NCBI GenBank assembly: GCA_013399305.1
Contig: VXAI01000066.1
Location: 196,262 to 260,261 of the forward strand
Length of the DNA stretch: 64,000 nt
Origin: Rostratula benghalensis
Lineage: Eukaryota > Chordata > Aves > Charadriiformes > Rostratulidae
Direction of reading: 5' to 3'
Shown: one piece after another, positions 52,309 to 64,000 of the stretch
Position numbering within the stretch: position 1 is the first letter of the stretch
Layout of the letters: each line of letters starts with the position of its first letter
Program-made: the position numbers and the translations under genes
The notes under the pieces: generated by a model
Told to the model about the DNA's origin: nothing
What the model saw: the letters and a program-made list of their open reading frames with translations, nothing else
Database searches by the model: none

Positions 52309-54933
52309 TGGTTCCATGCTTTTTCTCCAAGTATAAGACCATCCAGCTTAAATAGAGTATTCAATTTTTAATGAATTGGGCTCTTAGTATCCTATGATCT
52401 ATGGATGAAGAGCTAAAAAATGATAAATGCGCACACACAACTGATGGGATTATACATGGCACACTTCCTTTGGAAGATATTCTTGTTTGTTTTTTTTCAA
52501 TTTTCTGCTTAGATATATTCTTGATCATGGACATAAGCTGGTAAATGATTTGCAGTACTTTTAGTCATTTCCTTGAACATTTTTTACCTTTTTAAATTAG
52601 CTGTGTTTCAACCTGAATTGGTATGCCTCTCTCCTACTCGTAGCAGAGTGGAAGGTTTTAAAATGATCTAATATGGGACAGTATTTAGCATTCAGTGTTT
52701 TCTAGCCCAAGAAACGTTATATAATAATCTATAATCAAAAACACTAAAAACCTGTTAACTGCTAAAGTCTGTTTCATTCTAACATTACAACTAAAACTCA
52801 TTTATAAGTAAATGAAAGTCAAGAGGATTAAATTCAATTAAAATTACTTTGAAGTATGGGGGAAAAATGTTTCATGGTGATATAAATCAACATATTGTTA
52901 TTGCCTTCTTTTCCTTATCCGTTAAGGGTCTCTAAAGCAAAATGTAGTCTAAATTATACATGGAGAACAAATAGAGAGAAAAGAACGCCATGCACCCACA
53001 AGCACAACCCAACTCAAATGAAAGGTTTGGGTGTACTTGTGGATGAATGGTGTGCTTTTCTGTGTGCTTTGCAAGCCAGAATAGTGGAAGGTTTTCTCCC
53101 ACTTGCAGCCTCCATACCTTTATTGAGTGCAGTATAAATAGAAAGCCAATTAAAGTACATCTTTGTTATAAAAAAGAGAGAGACAAACAAAAAAACCAAC
53201 ACCATTTTAGTGTGCATGCATTTTTTACCGAAAGTAGGATCTCAGCAGAGAAATTAACTTTAATAATCTATGGATTACAAGACATATCAAACCTTCAAAG
53301 CATTGCAGCTTTAGATCTATTCTCAAAAGGTTTTAAATTACTTTAATAGTTAATAATAAGTGATATGACTCATTTTTCCAAGTAAATCAAGATCAGTTGT
53401 CATTTGTTCATCTGGTCTCCAAACCTCTTAATTATGGCAAAGAAATTCCTTGGTACCTATTGAGCACCTCTGGGGTGTGTAAGACTGAAATGCACTTAAG
53501 AGTTTTTCTGCTGTTATTTGATGTTTTATTCTTAGGATGCAAACCTAATGCAAAGCTGAGAGCGATGTTTTCAGTGCCCCTCCAGCCCAGCAAACATCAG
53601 GCCCTGCTACAGAAACATGCAGCCACCCGACAGCCCAGTTCAGTGCTCATCTTTTACTGTCAATTGAGCTATTGATCTTAAACACACATGGAGTCCTTGG
53701 AAACTTGCCTGTGTGTGTCTAAAAATGTAATTTGTAAACATCCTGTTGAAGAATTTTTATTTTTTTTTTGTTGGAAGAGGATAATTCTACAATTGTAATT
53801 TTTTTTGGTCAATTCTATGACCTTCCTGGAAAGTCATCGCCAATCATTAAAAGTCAGCAAGTGAAAATTTCACTATCTCCTCGCTTAGCAAAGTTTGCTC
53901 ACATGAGCAAGATCAGGATCATAGAAAGACAATGTTATTGTTGTTTAAGAAAAGAACCTCACTGTCTGCTTTAAATCATATATTGTTCCCACAGGTTTCA
54001 ATTACTTCACATAATGAGACGGTGCCAGTTGGTAACAATGGCGTGGCTTTCTGTCTGGATGGCTCTGGTACAATACTTTTAAATGAGTCGCCAAACTGAT
54101 CAAAACGAACATTGTTCCTCTCACTGCTGTGCTGCAGCCTCCCCCTTAGAAGGGTTAGCCTCCACACACGTTGTGGAGGACCCAGATGGGAGCGGTGTCC
54201 CAGCAGGAGCGGGTGGCTGGGTGAAGAACCCACCAGCAGCCATGCAGGGCTCCTCTCCCTGCTGGGAGAGATGCTCGGGGCTGGCAGGACCCTCCTCAAC
54301 CAGGTGCTGGGACTTCTCCTTAGGGCATGGAAAAGTGTGAGGATCATACATGTAAGATCCTGTGCAAAAGCTATGAGAAATGTATGGGCAGGGTTTCTTT
54401 CCTAGAAGAGCTTTTAAAGAAGTGGAGCAGCTGAACCTTACAGCTGTCCTCCTAAGAACCAGTCTATAGAAAACACCACTCAAACTTACAAAGCTGAACA
54501 GCAAGTTTAAACTGTTAAACTGTTTTGCAGCATCTCTTCAAAACCCACAGAAGGTACAGATAAATTCAGCCTTAAATTCTGAAGTTTGTGCAAGAAGTAT
54601 GGAACGATTATCAGTTGGATGTCATTTCCAGTTCATGAGATCATACTGGGGAGGTCGGAGAAGTCCAGTGGGAAACGAATTGTTTCTCCTCCTGTTCTTT
54701 GGCAGCCAAAACATCTCAGTAAGATCTTGGTTTGTCTTAAAATAACGGTCCCTATTTTCTTCTTTAACTCCAACAAGTTTTTTTCACCTTGCCATGTTCG
54801 GTACCTTTTATTCCTGTATCACAGCACACACACACCCTCCCCCCCCCCAGTTCCCAGCAGCAATCAGTTGAATATTTTTTGTTTCTGTAGTTGTCACCAA
54901 GAATTGCTTTTCTTTCCTCCCCTGAACCAAACG

Positions 54934-55095
54934 GGAGTTTTAGCCCTGGGTATGGTGTTGGGAGTTTTAGCCCTGGGTATGATGTTGGGAGATTTAGCCC
55001 TGGATATGGTGTTGGGAGTTTTAGCCCTGGGTATGATGTTGGGAGATTTAGCCCTGGATATGGTGTTGGGAGTTTTAGCCCTGGGTATGGTGTTG
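54934..55095. repeat. 27-bp minisatellite, six units in A-B-C-B-C-A order
   Basis: Six head-to-tail units of exactly 27 bp begin GGAGTTTTAGCCCTGGG or a variant. Unit types: A (units 1 and 6), B (2 and 4, G to A at unit position 22) and C (3 and 5, T to A at position 5 and G to A at position 17). Units 2-3 and 4-5 are identical 54-bp dimers, so the array grew by dimer duplication. Because 27 is a multiple of 3, open frames run through it on both strands as 9-residue repeats (for example GSFSPGYGV). I regard these as by-products, not proteins. Confidence 0.97.
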
Positions 55096-55099
55096 CCAG

Positions 55100-58000
55100 T
55101 GCTGATCTCCCATCGGTAGGACTCTGAGGCTTACAGGTGCGCTGGTAGTAGGCCTGTGAACTTTCTAAGATAATGCCAACTTCTGCAATTTTGCAGTTGC
55201 ATTCATTTTGCAAGTGTTAATTTAGGCTTGCTGCACCTTGGAAAACACTTGAATATTTATAAATTTAAGTATTTATTTTCACAGTAAAATTAAAGCACTA
55301 TTGTCTTGCAACTAACCCTACTTGTTCCAACACTCCGAAGCCTCGAATGTGGTAACCTTTATTTATAGATGGCAATAAGCATATTTAGCAATTTTATTAT
55401 TCATGACCCTTGTACTAAATATCATAATCAGAATACAGATGTGTGAGATAATTTCTATATGGAAGTCACTGGAGTAATTCTTGTAAAATAAAAATAGCAT
55501 TGTGTTCAGAGGAATAATTGTCCATATTTAATAAGTGTGTCTTAGTACAAACAAAGAGACCACACAGTGGTTTTTTGAGAAGTCCTACATTAATAACAAG
55601 CTTCATGAATAGAAACAAAGCTCTAAAAATGTGATTTTTAGTGTTAACTTTTATTTTCTGCCGCACACTTATATTCTTCCATATATAGTCCTTAGATTTT
55701 ATTGCAAACAGGAAACGGGCTGCTGTGTGCGAGTGAATAATCAGCAAAAAGTGCAATTTGTTGAACCAGTTGCCCCCAAGAAGTTAAACCCAATCCTTTG
55801 TTAATGCCATCTTTACTGATGTCTGTACTAAAGATGCAGATGATCAGATAAACATCGTATTCAGACTTCGCTCACTAATTGACTGAACAAGAACCGGTCA
55901 CACTTTATGTACCATTCCATAATGGATTTTCATGTTTGTGAACCCTAACTGTCTGTGGAAATGGAAAGCAAATGTCGCATAATCACAAATAACTTTGTGG
56001 TCTGGGGTTTTTTTAAGCCAAGGGAAAAAAAAAAAACCAAACCAAACCCCAAACCAAACTTTTTTCTACCCAGTTTGTGACAGGTTCATCATTACAGATA
56101 GGTGATGAAAGATCATTTTGTGGTCATATCAGCTGTCATGTTACTGTTTAGAGGATTTTTAAAATGATTGCTAAATATACCATTTTTCAGTTAGATATTA
56201 CATGAATAATTGATACAGTAAAGTGACAGTGAAGAGCACAGGTATAATAATCGAAACTATTTTTTTTCAGAGGTTTTTGAGAATATATGCCATTTATTGA
56301 GTATCTGACTATCACCATATCAGGCTAGGCTTCTTTTTACTTGTATATCTGAAGCAGAAGCTCTCATTAAGCATATTGTAAAAAGATCCTTTTATGAAAA
56401 TGCTATCAAGTATTTATAACTACAGCACTGAAGATCAGAGGAGGATATCATTTAAAATCTGTGCAACATAAAACTGGTCAGAAATATCAACATCAATCAG
56501 TGTCAAAATTAAAACTGACTTGAATTTGTTTTCTTTAAAAATCCTTTTTATTTTTTTTTGAGTGGGTTATAACAAGCGCATACTCATTTTGGCAATCTTA
56601 TTTGCTGGCCCCACATTGCAATAAATCAGAAATATGCTGGTAATAAAAGGAAAATATAGAGGCTACCAAAGTAACAGAATAAAACATTCCTAAAAAAAGA
56701 AGAAATCAAACACCCTCCACTAATATATGCAAAATCAGAACCCTTTTCTCACCTGAACAGTCCTGGAACGAATGAATATGGAAATAGGGGAATTGTCCAT
56801 GAGCCTAAAGGCCTGAATTATCAGTTCTACTGCTTTTGGCATTTTTAGGAAAAATACCCCCAAATTCCACTTTGGGTAAAGGGTTATTAGACATGGCCAA
56901 GGCTGGGGAGCAGAAATGCGACCGTGTATTACCCCACTGGACACTTCTTCCATTACTGAATATGAAGAGATTATCTCTGATCTCTAGGAGCCAAAGGAAG
57001 GGATAACGTATAGACTTCTGACATTGGCACCCTTCCAAGAGAAAGTTGTAACGAGCCTAACAGGGGAAAAAAAAAAAGCCAGAACAAAGGGTGAGCGGCA
57101 TATGGTGGTTATTCTACAATATGGTCCTTATCCCTTTTAATACATCTCTGGAAGACGTAAGTGAAGCATTGTAATGTTGTTTTCCTAAGAGATGACATGT
57201 CTGCATTATACCCTTGAATGAATGACACTTCATTAGTAATATTTATGATTATTTTTATTATTTTTTATTTATGAGTACTAGTGCTCCTGGAAGTACATGT
57301 TCAGGCTGGATCTCTGCACAAGGACTTTGCTTTCTCTCCGGTTGTGTGCCTGGTCTGTGCTAGATCTTCTGGGGTGACTGGTCAGCTTAATAGTCTCTCT
57401 GGTCAGAGAAATTCCTTCTGTCTGGGCAAATTCAGCCTGGGAATCAGTAGTCCAGCTACTAGGGTGACCAGGCTGAGAATGTTGTGCCTCACCAAACCAT
57501 GACACTTCTCCCAAAGGGCAGGGGCAAGGCAATGCAGACCTTCAGCCTGTAAGTCTAGCTACTGCCTGACCTGGGTCCTCACCCTGATGAGACGGACCAT
57601 CTTTAACCCTGTCTTTTCTTCACTTTGGCATGATTGTTGCTCATTTGGTATTGGCGGTTGCTGTTGACAGCTGGACACCACTGTTCATCAGAGGGATTTT
57701 TTTTTTTTGCATTAATGTGACCAAAACAAGGAAGCAGCAGGACAGCTAAGACAACTGCAGAGCCTCCTTTCCCTACTGTCTTCCTCTCCTCCATGGCAAT
57801 GCTGCCTGTTTCAGTGGGATGTACCATCCCATGTCCAGGAGCTGGACCACACTGGTGTGCTGCCCCTTCAAGCAGCCTCGGGGCTCATGGTCCCAGGGCT
57901 GAGCAAATGCCGCATGGACAGCACCTTCCTCCCTCCAGGATTGTCTGGATGAGAACACAAAAGCCTCAATTGTAGATTTATTGTGTCAGAGCCCTCAGCT

Positions 58001-61000
58001 GAGCAGATACTTGGAAAGAACACACCTATCTCACTGTTGCCGCTGCTCAGGTATTAAAAATAACTGGATCCTGTCAAATGAAAGAATATTGGGGAAGGAT
58101 CCTCAAATATTCTCATCACAGGATACCAGATCATATTTTGTATCTAATCCTCCTGACTTCAGTAAAAAAAGTGTACATAGGGTATAACAAAGTACTTTGA
58201 CAGTGCCTTAGTTAAAACAAGATCTTAGGAAATGAGTGCGATAATGAGCAATTGGCTAAAAACTCCAACATATTGTACCAGGGCCTGGGAAATAATGCAA
58301 AAGCAACCCCCTTTGTTCATATAATCACCGGTTGCAGACTCTGCTGACTGCTTATTAATTGTCTGCTTGACACTGGAATTGTATGACCAAAAGACGAGGC
58401 TACGATTCCTTAGCCATTACTCCTCAGCCCACCTCTGCAGGGGAGTGAGGAAGGTTTTGAAGCTCTTACACTGCTCTGGTACCGGCCAGATCTTTGTACA
58501 CTGAAATCCTTCAAAAATAATCCCCTTCCTATGGACACACTTGTAGATAAGTTACTTCTTTTTTAGACATCTGTGGTGGTGCTATATATTGATGCTGTTG
58601 AAAATTTCCAAAATACAGCCCAAATCTTTGTTTTACTGTTTTTGTAATAGAAATTATGTGGCTTTTGAAACTCTTCCACTGAGACTCAGTTTGAGAAACC
58701 ACAAAGCTAGGGATTTGAGAATGTATTTCAGTATGTTGACTTTATTTTTTCCTAAATCTATCCAAATAACTAAAAATGTCATAATTAATTCAGGAGCCTA
58801 TGACTCTCTTATTCTTCTTTTCTTTCGAAGGAGCTCCAGATTCACAGGATTCACTCTGAGATACAGATAAAATCAAGGAAGTTTTGACATTCCCACTAGG
58901 TTCACAAAAAGTTGGCTGCAACTTGTAAATCATGGCAAATGGCAGCACCTTTGCATCACAGTTATTCATTGAAAAAAAAGAAAAAAAAAAAAAGAAAGGA
59001 AAAAGAGGGAAAGACAAAAGATGATAAAAATAATTCTGGGTCTGACTCCAAGTATGTAGATTCCCTCATAATTTTGTCCATTTGAATATAAAACTCTTTC
59101 TCTACATTAACTTATTAGGATCTTTCCTTGGGACTGCACCCCAAATGAGTCAGATGTTCTGCTTCAGATTAAGTTAACTAATTACATTACCTTTTTATCT
59201 TTGCCTTCAGGTAACTTCTCATACTTCTAGCTCATGTAAAGTGTGGTAAAACCTTTTATAGTGGTATAATTTATTTGGAGCCAGCTACTAAAGGGCATAG
59301 CAGCACCTGAAAGAGAACCAAAGCCAAAATGTTATTAAAAATTAAACTCTCACAGGGAATGGTTTTTCTTCTTGATGAGCATGCTTGAGAGTCCAGGTGG
59401 GAAGAATGGACCTAGGCCCATGTAGTAGCTGGTACTAAATCACTTCCTACATTTACAGTTTAAAAAGTAGAAATACAGGTTATTCCTCATACATTTTTCT
59501 TTTATGTTGATTTATCTTTTTCTTTTTTTTTTCTGTAAGTATGTGTGCATGTGGTGGGTCATGGCTGCATGGCTGCTGTGGATAGTTATATGTGATTTGT
59601 CCTTTCCAGGAGCAGGCCCATTGCTTGTCCCTTAGGCACTTGGAGGAGCGTGAACATTGTTGTCTCTGGTTTTTTTTGTTTGTTTGTTGGTAGAAGAGCG
59701 AAAGCACTGTCATGGGCCGTTTCAGAGCACCCAGCTTTGGCTGCTGTGCACCACCACCAGTGGGTCCCCAGTTCAGCAGTGCTCCAGATTCTCAACAGCA
59801 TGGGCTCCCATGCTTTCACTCCGATGAGCAGCGCTGCTCGGTCCCCAGCACCAGGGGCTGAGGCTGGTGGAGGTGGTGTCTGGGCACTTGGCAACTTGTC
59901 CTGCTCCTTGAACTGCTCTAAAAGATGAGGGTTTTTTTGCTCTTGGTTCATTTGCATAAAGGTCAGGATTTTGAATTGGAAATTTTCTGACTTTTGAACT
60001 TCTGAACTGGCTGGAGACTGTTCTTAGGGCAGTCACGATCCCCACTTAGAAAGGAGTTCCTATGTTAAGATTAAGCTATTTTTCAGTATTTGGATATTTT
60101 CTGTGTGCATTTCGCTGTGGCTGTAGCAGGTCTGTGACCTGCATCTTCCTGATTGTAGAGAGAAGGATATGTAGGATTTTCCAGCATGAGTCTCTCTTAT
60201 TCTACATCTTTAAACACAAAACCTAGAGGCCACTCAGCCGTTATCTTTAGAGTGTTTATTCAATTCCCTCTGCAAAAAATCCGCTACTCAATACTGAGGC
60301 AGTTTTAAAAGTAATGCTAAGGAATGATCTGAACTGTGCTATGAACCCAGGCCATCAAACGTTATCAAAGATATTCATAACCTCTGAAACCGAGCCTCTG
60401 ATCTTTCCTCCCCACTTCTGGCGAATGTGCCTTCAAAGACAAACAAACATGCAGAGCTCAGGCCAGGATGGGGACGAAGCTCCTTACCTTGCAGAATCAG
60501 GTCAGATGGTAGCTGTTTGCGTCTTTCATTATAAAGAGATTTTTTTTTTTTCTTTTTTTTGTCCCCCTATAACTTCTATCCCATGCTTAAAATACCACTG
60601 AGATTAAAAATTAGAAGTTGCTGTCCCATAATAGACCAAGTTGACCTCTATATTTCAGCGGCGCTGCAAGGATCGGCCTGCAAATGACATTGTTAGATCT
60701 CAGCTCGATTTGGAAGACTGCATTTTGCATTAGTGTGCTGCTCTACCTGACCCTCAACTGCATACCCTCAAATACACTGTGTTTTTAAGTAGGTGCCACA
60801 CTGCTGCCATCCTCCTGCTTGTCAAGTTTCCCTTCCTTTGCAGGTAGACAACTCTTGCACAAATGCGAATGAAAAGCTCCCCTGTTTCTGGTTTCTGGTC
60901 TTGGACTGGAGTATCTGCTTTCTCAAGCTGATGTCCAAGGGAGAACGTTCTTGGAGACAGGGTGTTGCAGGTCCAACATGACTTCAAGGTTCACAAGGGC

Positions 61001-62500
61001 CCACCCACCTCCTTAGTCTGGCAGCTTCTTGTTGTTGCCAACAAAATGCAAGTTTTCTGAGAGCATCACGGCAGTGTTTGCCAACAGGAAGGTTCCAGCA
61101 GTGAAGTCTCCCTCCAGTAGTTGTCCGGTCCCTACCTATCTAAAAAAAAGAGAGCTTTTCAGCTATGCCTTCCCCAAGCCCTTACCAAAATAAGCCCTCT
61201 GGAGGCCCAGAGAAGTCCTCAGGGGCACATCCTCATGTTTCAAACTCCTAGTAAATTAGAGGGTTTCCAAACAGTTCCCATCTCTTCCCCGTGTTTTGCA
61301 GCATTTCACAATGCTATTGTCATCCTAGAAGGCAAGAAAACAGAAGTAGGATTTTCCTCTTTTTTTTCTTTTTTTTCTTTAGCATCTTTATTTAATTCCC
61401 TCCTTGGTCCATTTTAACTCCTTCCTTCCCAGTCAGTCGTTGGTGCCCGCAGGGGGAGTGGCTCAGAAATTACATTCATCTAATTCTTGAGCAAACCCCT
61501 TCTTCTCTCATGGTCTCCAGGCTTTCCCTCCCAAGAAGACAGAAGAGAAGAAGAGAGAGGAGACTCCAGTCTACAGCCCTAGAGTCAGCACAGCAGATAC
61601 TCCTTCCCTAGGTCAAAGGGGCTTTCTGAGGATAACTGTATTTTGGGTGTAAAGATGCCTGTGTGTAGCGTGCAAGGACTACAGGTAGCATTTTAAGATA
61701 ATTTTCCTGGTGATCCCTCTTAAAAGAAAAGAAAAAGAAAAAGCACAAATCTTTTCCTTGCTCCAAAATGCTGTTTCACTAACTCCAAGCATCGAAAAGG
61801 ATTTTATTCTTAGCCTTCTCTTTCGATCAGTTAATTCCCACCAGGGCTGAGGTAAAAATTGTCTGTGGGACACACTGTTCTTTCTTCTTATACACCTAAT
61901 GTTGCTGTGCTATTTTGGGCTACCATTTAAATAAAAGCCAATTTGACTAAAGAGCAAATATATTCTGTCGAATGACGGCAAAAGGGCAGAGCTTGGGAAA
62001 AAGAAACAAGAAAATGCAAGGCATTCATTTTTCCTTTGTACTTTTTAATAAAAGAAATTCTCTCGCAGCTTAAAGTGACACATTAAAAGATGTATGTATC
62101 GTGGCTTTTAAAAACACAATTAGATAACACCTTGTCAAATACTTATATTCTTTGTTGACAGCCTTGAGTACAATCACAATAACAGCACAGCTATTTCAGC
62201 ATGTTTCTTATTCAGTTGCCATTGGCAGAGTCAGCCATTTTATAAAAATGTTACTGTTTATCACTTTAATCATCAATCTACATCTAGTCAAAACAATAAG
62301 TCAGAAGGAGTAGTAAATTATACTTGTGCAGCCCTGATGAGTTTGAACTGTTTTGCTGAAATTAACTGCAATAATTATCTATTTTTCTAAAGCTGTTAAG
62401 AAGTTCTGGGTAAAAAAAAAAAAATAATAAAACTTGGATCAATGAGGACTTGGCTTTTGCCTGTTTCATAAAAAAAAAACCCAACTTTTTTTAGTAGGCT
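55100..62500. other. AT-rich downstream region, no gene supported
   Basis: Long AT-rich stretches carry only short open frames. Simple tracts are scattered, such as A-rich runs near 58.97-59.0 kb and T-rich runs near 60.54 and 61.36 kb. I see no exon, tRNA, rRNA or intact mobile element. The interval around 62.04-62.31 kb looks like a conserved non-coding element. Confidence 0.5.
62040..62310. promoter_or_regulatory. Candidate conserved non-coding element
   Basis: AT-rich but not simple sequence contains a cluster of plausible binding words: TTGTTGACAGCC (MEIS/TGIF-type TGACAG), ACAATAACAGCACAGC (SOX-like), TTGGCAGAGTCAGCCA (NFI-like half sites, spacing one turn off consensus) and TTTAATCATCAATC (homeodomain type). 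No coding frame is present. The call is inference pending alignment. Confidence 0.25.
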
Positions 62501-63150
62501 GAGAAAAATTCAACACTGAGTCTTAGTTTTCTAAAGTTGAAGGGAAAAACATGGGGTTTTCTCTTTTTTTCTGGGCTAAAGATGCCCCAATGGAGTTGTC
62601 AGGTGACCCAGCTGCCGGCCCCTGCCCCTCACCCTGCCTCAGGGCGGGTGCCCTGGGCTGCTCCAGAGGGTCTGCCTGCTCTTGGTGGAGGGGCTGCTGG
62701 AGAAAGCACTGGGGTTGGCCAAGTGGCAGACCGCTGCGTGCAGGGATGCTTTTCTGTTTCAGGGATGATATTTGGTAATAATACTGACTTTAATTAACAG
62801 TGTGGATGCAAAAGCTATCGTGGTTCCTATTGTGTGGGTGGGAGGAAAAGAGGTCCATCCATCCCAGGCGCTGGCTGGGTTTGCCCTGTTTGGGGGGATG
62901 ACGCTGTGGCCACACGTGCTGCCAGCATTTGCAGCTGGGTGAGAACCCCCTGGAGGAGCATGGTTCCCCCTGTGGAGGTGTCCTGCGTCACCTGGAGTGA
63001 GTTCAACACAGATCCCTCACGCTTACTGTCCCACGTCCAGCCCATCTGATGAGTAACAAGGCCGTTATGAGGCTGGCTGTCCTGCTGGAACCTGTTTTTG
63101 CCAGCACACCTCTGATGGCCAGGGCTACCTCCAGTTGTTCCTTGTGGCTC

Positions 63151-63303
63151 CCTGCTTTGGCACAGGGCAGGATTTAAGGGTTCCCTTCCGCAGCAGAAGG
63201 TCCTGCTTTGGCACAGGGCAGGATTTAAGGGTTCTTTCCCACAGCAGAAGGTCCTGCTTTGGCACAGGGCAAGGTTTAAGGGTTCCCTCCTGCAGCAGAA
63301 GGT
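63151..63303. repeat. 51-bp minisatellite, three units
   Basis: Three head-to-tail 51-bp units begin CCTGCTTTGGCACAGGGC (63151, 63202 and 63253). They differ at a few positions, mainly in the CCCTTCCGCAG / CTTTCCCACAG / CCCTCCTGCAG segment and a GGA to AGG change in unit 3. The period is a multiple of 3, which explains long open frames on both strands across it, including a 176-codon minus-strand frame with a 17-residue repeat. Confidence 0.95.
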
Positions 63304-64000
63304 CCCTGCCCCAGGGAGTACAGGCCAGTTGTGCCAAAGACCAAAGCTGAGCGTCACTTCCCTGTCATCAAAGCCTTTGCATTTTTCTTTTTTTCCCTTG
63401 GGGTTCTAGTCTTTTATTTCTTGTCTTTTATCAGTTTGAAATACTTTATTTGTCTCTTTTTGGAAGGCCGTAATTATCTCTTTTTTAGCTGGATCCCAAC
63501 TTCTTAGGAATAATGTCATGAATCCTATGAATGCATTTTATATGTCATACCTGTGTGTGATCAGCCGGGTTTTTAGACTTACGTACCATAGACTATCAAT
63601 ATTACATTTGCTGCTCCAACCAAGAGGCTTTAATAATACAGATCTAACTTTTTACTCTTCTACAAGACAAGGCAGCAAATTTAGATTCCTTTAATCACAT
63701 GAAAAATGATGGATATAACTAGGGGATTGAATTTTGGAAACAATGCTAGGACAAAAGAGTTCCTGATGGGATTCTATAAATATTAACAAAGAATATTTGT
63801 CTTATCTTTTGCTAGCAACCATTAAGTATTTAACCCTATTCATGGAACATTTTCTATGTTAAGAAAGCTTTAGCTTTTGTCTCCCAGAAAGGCTGTCTGT
63901 CTGTCTGCTTCTCTCTATTTCTACTACTTTGCCATCAAAGTATGACTGTGTTAATTTGATTTATTTAATTTAATATAAATACGGAGTGATTTACTAAGCA
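63304..64000. other. AT-rich end of window, nothing recognised
   Basis: Apart from a very short CTGT run near 63893-63907, I see no gene, repeat family or regulatory signature that can be supported. Confidence 0.5.

Noticed and set aside
54586..55213. Open frames on both strands with 9-residue repeats resembling structural proteins
   Set aside because: They are translations of the 27-bp minisatellite and flanks, in several frames at once.
43209..62137. Identical 14-mer ATAACACCTTGTCA at 43209-43222 and 62124-62137
   Set aside because: In 64 kb several shared 14-mers are expected by chance, so it is not evidence of a common element.
62827..63357. 176-codon minus-strand frame with an apparent 17-residue repeat
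   Set aside because: The repeat is the 51-bp minisatellite translated. A period divisible by three keeps all frames open.

Overview
The window is vertebrate nuclear DNA, most likely from a bird. It has long AT-rich introns, very little recognisable repeat DNA, a decayed CR1-type LINE end, a few ancient MIR/L2-like relics, and no Alu, L1 or other young mobile elements. The protein recognised is a vertebrate zinc-finger repressor. Assignment to birds rather than another sauropsid is inference from repeat content, not a direct readout.

Only one gene can be supported: the 3' half of ZNF536 on the + strand. Two coding exons are clear. The first (14330-14482, 153 nt) carries one C2H2 finger. The second (25795-27386) carries the next finger, a PLDLS CtBP-binding motif, a further isolated C2H2 finger, a serine/acidic region and the C-terminus. 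The junctions are flanked by good splice sites and are all phase 1. The large upstream exon, which encodes the first ~725 residues in the human gene, lies outside the window, so positions 1-14329 are intron.

Layout: 1-14329 partial intron; 14330-14482 exon; 14483-25794 intron of 11.3 kb; 25795-27386 exon with in-frame stop. From 27387 to 64000 there is no further supported gene. This tract is either 3' UTR plus gene desert or, if a consensus donor at the stop codon is used, a further intron leading to a terminal exon. It alternates between AT-rich DNA with conserved-element character (46-54 kb, 55-62 kb) and CpG- or GC-rich blocks (34.2-36.4, 38.5-38.9, 41.0-41.3, 42.3-42.9 and 44.4-45.7 kb).

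The most distinctive non-coding structures are two minisatellites. One has six 27-bp units in an A-B-C-B-C-A order, the other three 51-bp units. There are also a 28-bp tandem duplication, a perfect 11-bp-arm palindrome inside an imperfect duplication, several G-quadruplex motifs, and scattered decayed repeats. I found no convincing new biological system. The best open question is how the ZNF536 C-terminus is made.
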